Shown: positions 25,172 to 34,621 of the stretch, piece after piece
Layout: every line of letters begins with the position of its first letter
Numbering within the stretch: position 1 is the first letter of the stretch
Assembly: GCF_000378045.1 (NCBI RefSeq)
Contig: NZ_KB899117.1
Span: 1 to 59,391 of the forward strand
Source: Marinobacterium rhizophilum DSM 18822
GTDB taxonomy: Bacteria > Pseudomonadota > Gammaproteobacteria > Pseudomonadales > Balneatricaceae
Direction of reading: 5' to 3'
Length of the DNA: 59,391 nt
Program-made: the position numbers and the translations under genes
Notes under the pieces: model-generated
Told to the model about the DNA's origin: nothing
The model's database searches: none
Seen by the model: only the letters and a program-made list of their open reading frames with translations

Positions 25172-26248
25172 ATGAAAGCACGCGATCTGATTTTGCCACT
25201 GCTGCTGGCACTGCCCCCCCTGTCAGCCACCACCTGGGCTGACGAGGAAACGCCGCAAAAATCCGGTGGACTGCCGGCTGAAGTGATTATGCTGAAGGCC
25301 CAGCCACTGACCCCGAAAATCGAGGCCGTGGGCAACTTGCAGGCCAATGAAAGCGTGGTCATACGCCCGGAGCAAAGTGGTCAGATTCGCAAAATCCTGT
25401 TTGTCGAAGGCCAGGATGTCGAGGCCGGCGCTCTGCTGTTTCAGCTGGATACCGCGCTCTATAATGCCGCCCTGACCCAGGCCAGGGCGCGGGTCAACCT
25501 GAGCCAGCAGGAGTACCAGCGTGCCCAGAGCCTGCTGCAGCGCAAGGTCGGCTCACAGAACGACCGCGACGCAGCCCTGGCGCAGCTACGGGTTGATGAA
25601 GCCGAGGCCTCACTGGCGCAGGCACGCATCGATAAAATGAACATCCGCGCCCCTTTTGCGGGCACGACCGGCCTGCGCCGGGTCAGCCCGGGAGACTATG
25701 TCAGCACGGGTCAGGACCTGGTGGACCTGATCGACACCCGCAACCTCAAACTGGACTTTCGCATTCCGGAGATCTACCTGCCCGCCGTCGCGCCCGGTCA
25801 GCAGGTTAGCGTCGCCGTGGATGCCTTTCCCGGACGGATCTTTACGGGCGAAGTCTACGCGCTTTCTCCCAGCGCCGATCCCCGAGCCCACAACCTGGAG
25901 CTGCGTGCACGTATCGATAACAGCGACGGCATGTTGCGCCCCGGGCTCTTTGCCCGCGTTGAACTGCAAGGCAGCAGCGAGGCTAACGCCCTGCTGGTAC
26001 CCGAGCAGGCCATCATCCTGCAGGAAGGCGCTTTCAGCCTGATGCGGGTCAGCAGCGAAAATGCCGTTGAAATCGTACCGGTAACCCTCGGTCAGCGGCG
26101 CCCAGGCCAGGTACAGATACTGTCTGGCGCAGCGCCCGGCGACACCATCGTTACCGCCGGGCACCTAAAGCTCTTTCCCGGCATGCCGGTCACGCCGGTG
26201 TTCGTGGATGGCTCCACCGATGCCGATGCACAGGAAGCCGCACAATGA
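25172..26248 (+). CDS. RND efflux periplasmic adaptor
   Basis: This 358-residue membrane fusion protein links the inner-membrane pump to TolC. A signal peptide (about 1-23, cut after TWA) is followed by the lipoyl/barrel-sandwich domain (GQIRKILFVEGQDVEAGALL, about 70-90), a coiled-coil hairpin (about 95-145), and the beta-barrel region with VEIVPVTLGQRRPG near residue 300. There is no lipobox cysteine, so it is probably not a lipoprotein. It overlaps the pump gene by four bases (ATGA), which suggests coupled translation. Confidence 0.92.
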   Translation: MKARDLILPLLLALPPLSATTWADEETPQKSGGLPAEVIMLKAQPLTPKIEAVGNLQANESVVIRPEQSGQIRKILFVEGQDVEAGALLFQLDTALYNAALTQARARVNLSQQEYQRAQSLLQRKVGSQNDRDAALAQLRVDEAEASLAQARIDKMNIRAPFAGTTGLRRVSPGDYVSTGQDLVDLIDTRNLKLDFRIPEIYLPAVAPGQQVSVAVDAFPGRIFTGEVYALSPSADPRAHNLELRARIDNSDGMLRPGLFARVELQGSSEANALLVPEQAIILQEGAFSLMRVSSENAVEIVPVTLGQRRPGQVQILSGAAPGDTIVTAGHLKLFPGMPVTPVFVDGSTDADAQEAAQ

Positions 26249-29200
26249 TCCTGCCCGATCTCAGCATTCGGCGCCCGGTGTTGGCGACGGTAATGAGCCT
26301 GATGATTCTGCTGATCGGCTTTATCAGCTATGACCGCCTGACCGTGCGCGAATACCCCAAGATCGACCTGCCGGTCGTGACGGTTGAAACCAGCTACCCC
26401 GGCGCCAGTGCCTCCATTATCGAGTCCCAGGTGACACAGGTCATCGAGGACTCGCTGTCCGGTATCGAAGGCGTCGACTTCATGAACTCGATCAGCCGCA
26501 CCGAGAAAAGCCAGATCACCATTACGTTCAAGATCGAACGCGATCCCGACCAGGCGGCCAACGATGTGCGTGACCGCGTTGGCCGCATCCGCGCCGAGCT
26601 GCCCGATGACATCGACGAGCCGGTGGTGGCCAAAACCGAGGCCGATGCGCAACCCATCATTTATCTGTCCTTCGCGTCCGACCACCACAACCCGATGGAA
26701 ATCACCCGCATAGCCGATCAGCAGGTCAAGGACCGGCTGCAGACCGTGGCCGGTGTGGCCAATGTGCTGATCTTCGGCGAGCGGCGCTATTCCATGCGCA
26801 TCTGGCTGGACCCTTATCGCATGGCGGCCTACAACCTGATTCCCGAGGATATCGAAACGGCGTTACGCAAGCAGAACGTCGAAATCCCGGCCGGGCGTAT
26901 CGAAAGCAGGGACCGGGAATTCACCATCCTGACCCGCACCGATACCAACGAGGTCGAGGAGTTTGAGCGCATTATCATTCGCAATATCGACAACTACCCG
27001 GTGCGTATCCGCGACGTGGCCCGAGTGGCAATTGCGCCGCAAAGCGAACGCATTATTACGCGCTTTCGCGGCGAAAGCGCCGTTGCGCTGGGCGTCGTGA
27101 AGCAGGCGACGGCAAACCCACTGGACGTGTCCCAGGGCATCCGCAATGAAATGGTGCAACTGGAAGCCAGCCTGCCCGAAGGCATGCGGGTCGAGGTGGC
27201 CTACGATTCCTCGGTATTTATCGACGAGTCCATCAAGTCGGTCTATCAGACCCTGATGCAAGCCGGCGTGCTGGTCGTGCTGGTCATCTTCTTCTTCCTG
27301 CGCAACCTGCGTGCCACCCTGATTCCGGTGGTGACCATACCGCTGTCACTCATCGGTGCCTTTGCGATGATGTACCTGATGGGCTTCACCATCAACACCC
27401 TGACCCTGCTGGCGCTGGTCCTGGCTATCGGTCTGGTGGTGGACGATGCCATCGTCATGCTGGAGAACATCTACCGCCATGTAGAGGATGGTCTGGACCC
27501 GATCCAGGCGGCATTCAAGGGCAGCAAGGAAATCGCCTTCGCGGTCATCGCCACGACCCTCACCCTGGTGGCCGTGTTTGCGCCAGTCGCCTTCACCGAA
27601 GGGCGTACCGGCCGGCTGTTTACCGAGTTCGCCCTGACACTCGCCGGTGCCGTGGTGGTATCCACCTTTGTGGCCCTGACCCTGTCGCCGATGATGGCCT
27701 CGCGCATGCTGCACCACGAAACCCGCCACTCGACGCTATTCAACCTGATCGAAGGCTGGCTGCATGCGCTGACGACGGGTTACCAGACCCTGCTGGATCG
27801 CACCCTGCACTCCCGTCTGCTGACACTGGTGATCATGCTGGCGAGCATCGGCGCCGGCAGCTTCTTTTACCTGCAGCTACCGGAGGAACTGGCACCCTAC
27901 GAGGACCGGGGCACCATCATGTCGTTCTCCATTGCCCCGGAAGGGTCCACGCCGGACTACGTCGACCGCTATGCACGCCAGATCGAGGACATCATCAGCG
28001 CCGTGCCGGAGCAGAACCGCTACTTTACCGTGGTCGGCTTTCCCACCGAAACCAACACCCTGACGTTTATCGGCCTCAACCGCTGGGAAGAACGGGAGCG
28101 CACGCAGCAAAGCATCGTCGAATCCCTGACACCACAGCTGTACGGCGGCGTGGCGGGCACACTCTCGTTCGCCATGAACCTGCCCTCGCTGGGCCAGAGC
28201 ATTATTTCCCGCCCGGTGGAATTCGTGATCAAGTCCCAGGCCGACTACAGCGAGCTCAAGCGCATCAGCGACGAGCTACTCACGCGGGTGCGGCAGAACC
28301 CGAATTTCATCCAGCCCGACAGCGACCTCAAGCTCAACAAACCGGAGCTGCAGATAGCAGTCAACCGCGACAAGGTGTCGGACATTGGCCTTGAAGTGGA
28401 CAGCATTGGCCGCGCCCTGGAAACCTACATGGCCGGGCGCAACGTGACCCGCTTCAAGCGTGATGGCGAACAGTACGATGTAATCGTCCAGATTGAGGAC
28501 GCCAACCGGCGCACACCGGACGACCTGACCAGCATCTATGTGCGCAGCCCAGCGGGCGACATGATCCAGCTGGCCAACCTGGTGGAGCTGAGCGAAACCG
28601 TGGCCCCGAAGGAGCTGAATCATTTCGACAAGGTGCGCGCAGTGAAGCTGCAGTCCCTGCTGGCGCCGGGCTACAGCCTGGGCGAGGCGCTGGCGTTCCT
28701 GCAGCAGAACCTGGCCGAGATAGCACCCCAGGCAAGCTTTGACTACACCGGCCCCTCGCGGGAATTCAAGGAATCCAGCAGCAGCCTGCAGGTCACCTTT
28801 GCGCTGGCGCTGTGTTTTATCTTCCTGGTACTCGCCGCGCAGTTCGAGAGTTTCAAGAACCCGCTGATCATCCTGCTGTCGGTGCCTCCCGCACTCTGCG
28901 GCGCCCTGCTGGCGCTGTACTACAGCGGCGGAACGCTCAGCGTGTATAGCCAGATCGGCCTGATTACCCTGGTCGGCCTGGTCACCAAGCATGGCATTCT
29001 GATCGTCGAGTTTGCCAACCAGTTGCAGGACCAGGGCATGGCGTTGCGCGAAGCCATCCTGCGGGCCGCAAGCCTGCGTCTGCGCCCGATCCTGATGACC
29101 GCCGGTGCCACCGTACTGGGCGCCCTGCCGCTGGCCATCGCCTTTGGCGCCGGCGCAGAATCGCGCCAGCAGATTGGCTGGGTTATCGTCGGAGGCATGA

Positions 29201-29301
29201 CCTTTGGCACCCTGCTGACCCTGTTCGTGATTCCTACTGTCTATAGTTACCTCGGTAAGCGCACCTTCAAGGATGTTGCCCCGCTTCCCCATACGCAATA
29301 A
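26245..29301 (+). CDS. RND efflux pump permease
   Basis: This 1018-residue HAE1-type proton antiporter in the inner membrane pumps drugs or organic toxicants out through TolC. It has 12 TM helices and two large periplasmic domains. The proton-relay residues are present: the DD pair in TM4 (IGLVVDDAIVMLEN) and the lysine in TM10 (LVGLVTKHGILIVEF). The start MILPDLSIRRPVLATVMSLM is typical of MdtB/MexK-like pumps. It overlaps the adaptor by four bases and is followed 12 bases later by the outer-membrane channel gene, so the three-part pump is complete. Confidence 0.94.
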   Translation: MILPDLSIRRPVLATVMSLMILLIGFISYDRLTVREYPKIDLPVVTVETSYPGASASIIESQVTQVIEDSLSGIEGVDFMNSISRTEKSQITITFKIERDPDQAANDVRDRVGRIRAELPDDIDEPVVAKTEADAQPIIYLSFASDHHNPMEITRIADQQVKDRLQTVAGVANVLIFGERRYSMRIWLDPYRMAAYNLIPEDIETALRKQNVEIPAGRIESRDREFTILTRTDTNEVEEFERIIIRNIDNYPVRIRDVARVAIAPQSERIITRFRGESAVALGVVKQATANPLDVSQGIRNEMVQLEASLPEGMRVEVAYDSSVFIDESIKSVYQTLMQAGVLVVLVIFFFLRNLRATLIPVVTIPLSLIGAFAMMYLMGFTINTLTLLALVLAIGLVVDDAIVMLENIYRHVEDGLDPIQAAFKGSKEIAFAVIATTLTLVAVFAPVAFTEGRTGRLFTEFALTLAGAVVVSTFVALTLSPMMASRMLHHETRHSTLFNLIEGWLHALTTGYQTLLDRTLHSRLLTLVIMLASIGAGSFFYLQLPEELAPYEDRGTIMSFSIAPEGSTPDYVDRYARQIEDIISAVPEQNRYFTVVGFPTETNTLTFIGLNRWEERERTQQSIVESLTPQLYGGVAGTLSFAMNLPSLGQSIISRPVEFVIKSQADYSELKRISDELLTRVRQNPNFIQPDSDLKLNKPELQIAVNRDKVSDIGLEVDSIGRALETYMAGRNVTRFKRDGEQYDVIVQIEDANRRTPDDLTSIYVRSPAGDMIQLANLVELSETVAPKELNHFDKVRAVKLQSLLAPGYSLGEALAFLQQNLAEIAPQASFDYTGPSREFKESSSSLQVTFALALCFIFLVLAAQFESFKNPLIILLSVPPALCGALLALYYSGGTLSVYSQIGLITLVGLVTKHGILIVEFANQLQDQGMALREAILRAASLRLRPILMTAGATVLGALPLAIAFGAGAESRQQIGWVIVGGMTFGTLLTLFVIPTVYSYLGKRTFKDVAPLPHTQ

Positions 29302-29313
29302 AGGACGCCACCT

Positions 29314-30627
29314 GTGAAATCGCTCCCCAATACCGCCCGCCCGCTACTCCTGGCACTGGCCATGGGACTCATCAGCGCCCAGTCCCAGGCTGGCAGCCTG
29401 GCCGACCTCTACCAGCGGGCACTGGAAAACGACCCGCAGCTCAAGTCGGCCGCCGCCAGCCTGCAGGCCGGTCAGGAAGCGCTGCCCCAGGCACGCTCCG
29501 CCCTGCTGCCCGATATTGCCATGGGAGCCGATGCCAACTGGACCGACACCGAAAATGCCGGCAGTAACGACAGCACCGGCGTAACGCTGACACTGAGCCA
29601 GTCGGTGTTCTCCGCTGCACGCTGGTATAACCTGCGCCGCGGCGAGGTACTGTCCGAACAGGCGGGCCTGGTGTTTGATCAGGTCCAGCAGACCCTGGTA
29701 CTGCGCAGTGTCACCGCTCACCTGGCAGTGCTGCGTGCCATCAACAATCTCGACAGCGCCCAGGCCGAAGTGCGCGCCATTCAGCGCCAGCTTGATCAGG
29801 TCAACGCCCAGTTTGAAGTCGGCCTGATTGCCATCACCGATGTACAGGAAGCGCAGGCCAGCTTTGATAACTCCGTGGTGCGCCGCATCGAAGCCGAAGG
29901 CGAACTGGATAACAGCTACGAAGCACTCGAGCGTCTGGCCGGTGTACCCTTTCGCACTGTCGATGCACTCAAGGCCGACTATCCGATAGAAAACCCGACA
30001 CCTGCACAGCCACAGCCCTGGCTTGAAAAAGCCTGGCAAAACAACCTGGGCCTGATGATTGCGGACAGCAGCATCGAAGCGGCCAGGCGCTCAGCGCAGT
30101 CAGCCCGTGCCGGTCACTACCCGACCCTGGACCTCAACGCCAGCTACGACAGTGATACCAGCGGTGTTTCAGGATTTGATGCGGGCGAAACCAGTACCCT
30201 GGGCCTTGCACTGCGCGTGCCCCTTTACCAGGGCGGCCTGACCAGCTCCCAGTCGCGCGAAGCCCAGGCCCTGCTCGACAAGGCTATGCAAGATCGCCAG
30301 GACACCCTGCTGGCGGTTACCCAGCAGACCCGCAGCCTGTTGCGCAACCTGCGCACCAATGTCCAGAGTGTAAAAGCGCGCGCGCAGAGCATCCGCTCCA
30401 GCGAAACAGCACTGCAGGCCACCCAGGAAGGTTTCAATGTCGGCACCCGCAACGTGGTCGATGTGCTGAACGCCGAGCGTACGCTCTATGCCGCCCAGCG
30501 TGACTACGCCAATGCTCGGCTGGACTTCATCTCCAACCTGTTCAACCTGAAACAACAATTGGGTACCCTGAGCCCTGAAGACCTGATGACCCTGGACACC
30601 TGGCTCGAAGCGCCGGACAAAGGCTAG
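29314..30627 (+). CDS. TolC-family outer-membrane channel
   Basis: This 437-residue trimeric channel has a signal peptide (about 1-26, AQSQAG) and the TolC double repeat with long coiled-coil helices (LADLYQRALENDPQLKSAAA and the later QSAEA-like segments; TRNVVDVLNAERTLYAAQRD near residue 385). It completes the tripartite efflux system. The start is a GTG at 29314 with AAGGA about eight bases upstream. The operon appears to end here. Confidence 0.92.
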   Translation: MKSLPNTARPLLLALAMGLISAQSQAGSLADLYQRALENDPQLKSAAASLQAGQEALPQARSALLPDIAMGADANWTDTENAGSNDSTGVTLTLSQSVFSAARWYNLRRGEVLSEQAGLVFDQVQQTLVLRSVTAHLAVLRAINNLDSAQAEVRAIQRQLDQVNAQFEVGLIAITDVQEAQASFDNSVVRRIEAEGELDNSYEALERLAGVPFRTVDALKADYPIENPTPAQPQPWLEKAWQNNLGLMIADSSIEAARRSAQSARAGHYPTLDLNASYDSDTSGVSGFDAGETSTLGLALRVPLYQGGLTSSQSREAQALLDKAMQDRQDTLLAVTQQTRSLLRNLRTNVQSVKARAQSIRSSETALQATQEGFNVGTRNVVDVLNAERTLYAAQRDYANARLDFISNLFNLKQQLGTLSPEDLMTLDTWLEAPDKG

Positions 30628-30737
30628 AAAAAACCAGGAAAGGCCGCCACGGCCGGTGCTACAAAGGATAAGGGAATAACGGATTGCGGCACTACGAACA
30701 TGCCAGCACAAAGCGGCGCGATGAATGCTGAACGTGA

Positions 30738-30759
30738 AACCGGCGCCCAGGCGCCGGTT
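30738..30759. terminator. GC-rich hairpin between efflux operon and small ORF
   Basis: AACCGGCGC (30738-30746) pairs with GCGCCGGTT (30751-30759). On the minus strand it is followed by a short T-run and lies 21 bases after the stop of the 23-residue ORF. It can serve either strand. Confidence 0.6.
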
Positions 30760-30779
30760 ATTCGGTATCATACAGCTAA

Positions 30780-30851
30780 CTAGTTTTCAGACAGCACATA
30801 GACGCTGCCGTCCTCATCGTCATCGGGCGCCAGGCCCTCTTTCTTTTTCAT
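30780..30851 (-). CDS. Very small acidic ORF, 23 residues
   Basis: The frame encodes a basic start (MKKKEG), an acidic core (PDDDEDG) and the tail SVYVLSEN. A strong AAAGGGG ribosome site lies six bases before the ATG, and a hairpin with a T-run follows the stop, so the unit has the layout of a real gene. It is divergent from the 266-residue hypothetical. No function is known to me; it is too short for a fold, and could be a regulatory or protein-binding peptide. Homologues would be needed to confirm it. Confidence 0.5.
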   Translation of the reverse strand: MKKKEGLAPDDDEDGSVYVLSEN

Positions 30852-30984
30852 GTGAAACCCCTTCTTTCTATCTATCGCACTCTGCAATGGCTGAGTGCAT
30901 ACTGAAAGAAATCGACCACTCTGACTAAAACATTAGCGCAACTGAGACAAGATACAACGCAATGCCAGCCACCGGAGAACCGAC

Positions 30985-31785
30985 ATGAGCAACCTGCTAA
31001 CCCGAATTCTCGAAAAAGTACGGGTCACCTATGTGCAGGAAATGCAGGACAACGGCTGCCGGCAACCGTACCTCACCGCCGAGCGCCTGTGTCGTGAAAC
31101 GCTGCACATAGAGGGCGACGCCCTCGCCCAGATTATCGACGAGGACCCCACGCTGCTGGCTGCCCGCGCCGGTGACCTGATAGAGAACCCCGACGAGCGC
31201 GACAATCCTGCCGTCGGCCTGATTATCTGCCGAAATATCATGGCTGCAGCGCTGGATGGCCTGCTTACGGTCGCCGTGGAAAATGAATGGCTGGACGTGG
31301 ACGAAAATGGCAACGTGCTGGTCGATGCAGATGAGCTTGGCGAGCACAGTACGCCCGTCCCCGCCGTCGACTACAGCCGCTCAGCCCGCGCCCTGGAAAA
31401 CGCGGGCAAGGCGGGCGTCAGCAGCCTGACGCAACTGTTCCAGGCGGCAGAGTCCGAATACAGCCGACTGCTGGAGAATGAAGTCCACGACGCCTATCAG
31501 CTGGCCCTGAAAACCTCATCGGACTTTTCTGTGTTCGCACCCGATGACATCGCACCGCTCGTGGCCGAGAACCCGCTGCTGCTGGGCCTGCGACCGGACG
31601 ACCTGGTAGACCCGGACCTGTTCGACGGTGATCCCCCCGCCGGCATCATTATCAGCAGCCACCTGACCCACATGCTGCTGCAACAACTGCTGGAGCTGGC
31701 GTCCGAACGCGGCGCCCTGGCGCGGGACAGCAGCGGCCACCTGATCACGCCGGATGAAAGCGAAGCCCGGCCGCAACTGCATTAA
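30985..31785 (+). CDS. Conserved-looking protein with internal duplication, unknown function
   Basis: This 266-residue soluble protein has no signal peptide. The two halves are related: about 5-115 and about 145-260 share an N-terminal helix, a NPAVGLIICRNIM or DPPAGIIISSHLT core, a following leucine-rich helix (ALDGLLTVAVENEWL or LLQQLLELASERGAL), and a loop DENGNVL or DSSGHLI. This indicates a tandem domain repeat. The protein is acidic. I do not recognise the family. The start at 30985 has CGGAGA seven bases upstream, and a bidirectional terminator follows. Confidence 0.8.
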   Translation: MSNLLTRILEKVRVTYVQEMQDNGCRQPYLTAERLCRETLHIEGDALAQIIDEDPTLLAARAGDLIENPDERDNPAVGLIICRNIMAAALDGLLTVAVENEWLDVDENGNVLVDADELGEHSTPVPAVDYSRSARALENAGKAGVSSLTQLFQAAESEYSRLLENEVHDAYQLALKTSSDFSVFAPDDIAPLVAENPLLLGLRPDDLVDPDLFDGDPPAGIIISSHLTHMLLQQLLELASERGALARDSSGHLITPDESEARPQLH

Positions 31786-31936
31786 ACCCGCAACTGCGCC
31801 TGGCACCGGCCAGGCGCACCGGCACCCGCGAAGCCGCGAAGCCGCGAAGCCGCCAGCGCAGCATCCAATTAAGATAACGGTATAACCGCGCAAATGCGGC
31901 GTTGCCCTCACACCAAAAGGCAAGCCCGCATCAACT

Positions 31937-31968
31937 AAAAAGGCGCTACCCGAAGATAGCGCCTTTTT
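31937..31968. terminator. Bidirectional terminator
   Basis: AAAAAGGCGCTA (31937-31948) pairs perfectly with TAGCGCCTTTTT (31957-31968) across 8 bases, giving T-runs on both strands. It separates the 266-residue gene (+) from the dcd operon (-). Confidence 0.9.
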
Positions 31969-32007
31969 AATCAGTTTCGAGCCCTCAGGCCACGAGGAAT
32001 TGCCTGC

Positions 32008-32685
32008 TCAGTGCATGGTCATGCCGATCGGCGCAACCGCAGCCTTGTCCCGATCAAACGCTTCACGCAGCTCGCTCAGCGGGCGCAAACCATAATCCAT
32101 CGGGTCTGCAGGACGCTCCAGCCAGTCGAGACTCCAGATGCGGGTCATCAGCTCATACTCACCGATCAGCGCGTCAAGGAAGATCATCACGGCCTCGACC
32201 CTTGGGTCCAGGTCCAGTTCCTTGGGCGCGTCGTCCATGTAGACCTCAAGACGCAGCTTGGCATCCACCAGGCGCAACGCGAACCAGTAGTCGCTCAGTT
32301 CGCAGTACTCGTCACCCACATTGATAAACCCGGGAACCGGATCATAACGGTGGTTAAATGCCTTGAACTGGATACCACTGAGCTGGGGAGCCGCGCCGAC
32401 CAGGCTCAACACCATGCCGATGGATTCAGGATAGCCATCACAGCCAAAAATCATCTCAACCGGACCTTCGTCTTCATCACGCTCGAAGTGAAATGTCAGG
32501 TTCGAATCAATCTCGCGCAGAATATCGCTGTACTGGTTAAGCAGCATGTCGGCTTCGAAATGACTTTCCTGCTGACTGTGCAGCAGCAGGTCAATCGTCT
32601 GTTCAACCTGCTGCCAGAACTCGTTAATCTGTTCGCGATTGTGTTTCATGGTTTGATTCGCGTCGACCGCACTGCCTGTATTCAT
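32008..32685 (-). CDS. Unknown protein translationally coupled to dcd
   Basis: This 225-residue acidic, soluble protein has no signal peptide. It has an N-terminal helical region ([20 protein letters not shown]) and a mixed core with [20 protein letters not shown] and [21 protein letters not shown] do not recognise a family. Its ATG at 32685 overlaps the dcd stop as ATGA, which suggests coupled translation; a second ATG at 32649 is possible. The coupling to dCTP deaminase hints at a nucleotide-related role but does not show one. Confidence 0.75.
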   Translation of the reverse strand: MNTGSAVDANQTMKHNREQINEFWQQVEQTIDLLLHSQQESHFEADMLLNQYSDILREIDSNLTFHFERDEDEGPVEMIFGCDGYPESIGMVLSLVGAAPQLSGIQFKAFNHRYDPVPGFINVGDEYCELSDYWFALRLVDAKLRLEVYMDDAPKELDLDPRVEAVMIFLDALIGEYELMTRIWSLDWLERPADPMDYGLRPLSELREAFDRDKAAVAPIGMTMH

Positions 32686-33248
32686 GTACGAGGGACCACA
32701 ACCCCTGTCTGTCCCTGGTATTTGCCATTGCGATCCCTGTAGGAGGTTTCGCACACTTCGTCGGCACCCAGAAACAGCATCTGCGCCACGCCTTCGTTGG
32801 CATATATCTTGGCGGGCAGCGGCGTTGTATTGGAAAACTCCAGCGTCACATGGCCTTCCCACTCGGGCTCCAGCGGCGTGACGTTGACGATAATCCCGCA
32901 GCGGGCATAGGTACTCTTGCCCAGGCAGATGGTGAGCACGTCGCGGGGAATACGGAAATATTCAACCGTACGCGCCAGCGCAAAGGAGTTGGGCGGAATA
33001 ATGCAAACATCGGACTTCACATCAACAAAACTGCCGGCATCGAAGTCCTTGGGATCAACAATGGTCGAGTTTATGTTGGTGAAGATCTTGAATTCATCGG
33101 CGCAGCGCACGTCGTAGCCGTAGCTCGAAGTGCCATAGGAGACGATCGCCCCGCGGTCGGTATGACGCACCTGACCGGGCTCGAACGGTGTAATCATCTC
33201 GCACTCTTGCGCCTGACGGCGAATCCAGCGATCGGATTTAATTCCCAT
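32682..33248 (-). CDS. dcd: dCTP deaminase
   Basis: This 188-residue homotrimeric enzyme deaminates dCTP to dUTP, the main source of dUMP for thymidylate in gammaproteobacteria. It shows [15 protein letters not shown], the substrate-binding [20 protein letters not shown] region with the catalytic glutamate, and [15 protein letters not shown]. The start MGIKSDRW at 33248 gives the family length; an upstream ATG exists but adds non-family residues. The apbC gene lies upstream on the same strand. Confidence 0.95.
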   Translation of the reverse strand: MGIKSDRWIRRQAQECEMITPFEPGQVRHTDRGAIVSYGTSSYGYDVRCADEFKIFTNINSTIVDPKDFDAGSFVDVKSDVCIIPPNSFALARTVEYFRIPRDVLTICLGKSTYARCGIIVNVTPLEPEWEGHVTLEFSNTTPLPAKIYANEGVAQMLFLGADEVCETSYRDRNGKYQGQTGVVVPRT

Positions 33249-33385
33249 AGGTTGTCCGTATGTCGTGAAATCTGAATGGCGCGACATTCTACCGGTTTGA
33301 GGACCGGCTGAACAGGCCAGTGTGAAGCAAGGCTGCGGGTTACATGGTGCTGTAACCCGCCCTTTCCCCGCGCCGCTGGCGAGAA

Positions 33386-34528
33386 TCAGTCGTTCTGAAC
33401 GGAGATATTGGGGAAGGCGGGACCCTGAGTCGCGTTGCGCTGCGCAATTTTTCCAGCCACACGCCGGGCAATGGCCAGATACGTCTGAGTGGCATGCCCC
33501 TCGGGATCCGCCACCACCGTGGGCTTGCCGGCATCCGTCTGTTCGCGAATCTGCAGCGACAGCGGCAAGGCACCAAGCAGCTCGGTATCGTACTGCGCAG
33601 CAATGCGGGCACCACCACCGGCACCAAATACAGACTCCTCATGGCCGCAGTTGCTGCAGACGTGGGTGCTCATGTTTTCCACCACACCCAGCACGGCAAT
33701 GTCGACCTTGCGGAACATTTCAATGCCCTTCTTGGCGTCCAGTAGCGCAATATCCTGTGGCGTGGTGACCACCACGGATCCGGTGACAGGAACCTTCTGG
33801 GACAGTGTCAGCTGAATGTCGCCGGTACCAGGCGGCATGTCGATGAACAGATAATCCAGGTCATCCCACAGCGTCTGCGTCAGCAGCTGCTGCAGAGCAC
33901 CGCTGACCATGGGACCGCGCCAGACCATGGGCGTGTTTTCGTCGATCAGATACGCCATCGACATGGTCTGCAGACCCTGCGCGATAATCGGTTTGAAGTA
34001 TTTTTCCTTATCCGTCTCCGGATGCACACCCGGCGCCACGCCCACCATCAGACCCAGACTCGGGCCGTAGATGTCGGCATCCAGAACGCCCACCCGGGCA
34101 CCTGCCCGGGCCATCGCCAGGGCCAGATTCACCGTTGTGGTGGACTTGCCCACCCCGCCCTTGCCGGACGCCACGGCGATGATATTGCGCACGCCATCAA
34201 GGTTAGGCAGATTTCGCTGGGCCTGATGCGGCTCGATCTTTTGCAGGATCTCAACTTCGGCATTCAAACCGGTTTCATTCTTGATCAGCTGCGCAAGTTC
34301 ACCGCTCAGCACAGTGGCGATATCGGCACAGGGGTACCCCAGCGTCAGGGTTACGGCGATACGATCGCCGTCTTCGCGAACAGAACTGATGGCACCGGCA
34401 CTGACCAGGTCCGTACCCAGATAGGGATCCTGGTGCTGACTCAAAACGGCTTCGATGCGCGCGCGGGATTGCTGCATGGGGGATTGGGCTCCTGTCGCCT
34501 TGCGGCGGCCAAATAGTTTATCGAACAC
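33386..34528 (-). CDS. apbC: Mrp/ApbC iron-sulfur cluster carrier
   Basis: This 380-residue P-loop ATPase binds and transfers [4Fe-4S] clusters. An N-terminal DUF59/MIP18 domain (about 20-95) is followed by the deviant Walker [16 protein letters not shown] (about residue 122), the switch region DADIYGPS, and the cluster-binding CSNC pair near residue 290. The start is a GTG at 34528 with AGGA ten bases upstream. It lies with dcd, as in Pseudomonas; metG, often the third member of that group, is 17 kb away here. Confidence 0.94.
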   Translation of the reverse strand: MFDKLFGRRKATGAQSPMQQSRARIEAVLSQHQDPYLGTDLVSAGAISSVREDGDRIAVTLTLGYPCADIATVLSGELAQLIKNETGLNAEVEILQKIEPHQAQRNLPNLDGVRNIIAVASGKGGVGKSTTTVNLALAMARAGARVGVLDADIYGPSLGLMVGVAPGVHPETDKEKYFKPIIAQGLQTMSMAYLIDENTPMVWRGPMVSGALQQLLTQTLWDDLDYLFIDMPPGTGDIQLTLSQKVPVTGSVVVTTPQDIALLDAKKGIEMFRKVDIAVLGVVENMSTHVCSNCGHEESVFGAGGGARIAAQYDTELLGALPLSLQIREQTDAGKPTVVADPEGHATQTYLAIARRVAGKIAQRNATQGPAFPNISVQND

Positions 34529-34621
34529 GATGCTATATCCTACTCTTTTGCTCAGGAATTATTCACGTTTTACGCGCTGCCGTCCAGCCGACATCGGACC
34601 AATTCCGAATAAAAGGAGCGT

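Noticed and set aside
31825-31855. Short tandem repeat CGCGAAGC x3
   Set aside because: Three 8-base copies in a GC-rich spacer next to a terminator; too short to call a locus and likely slippage.
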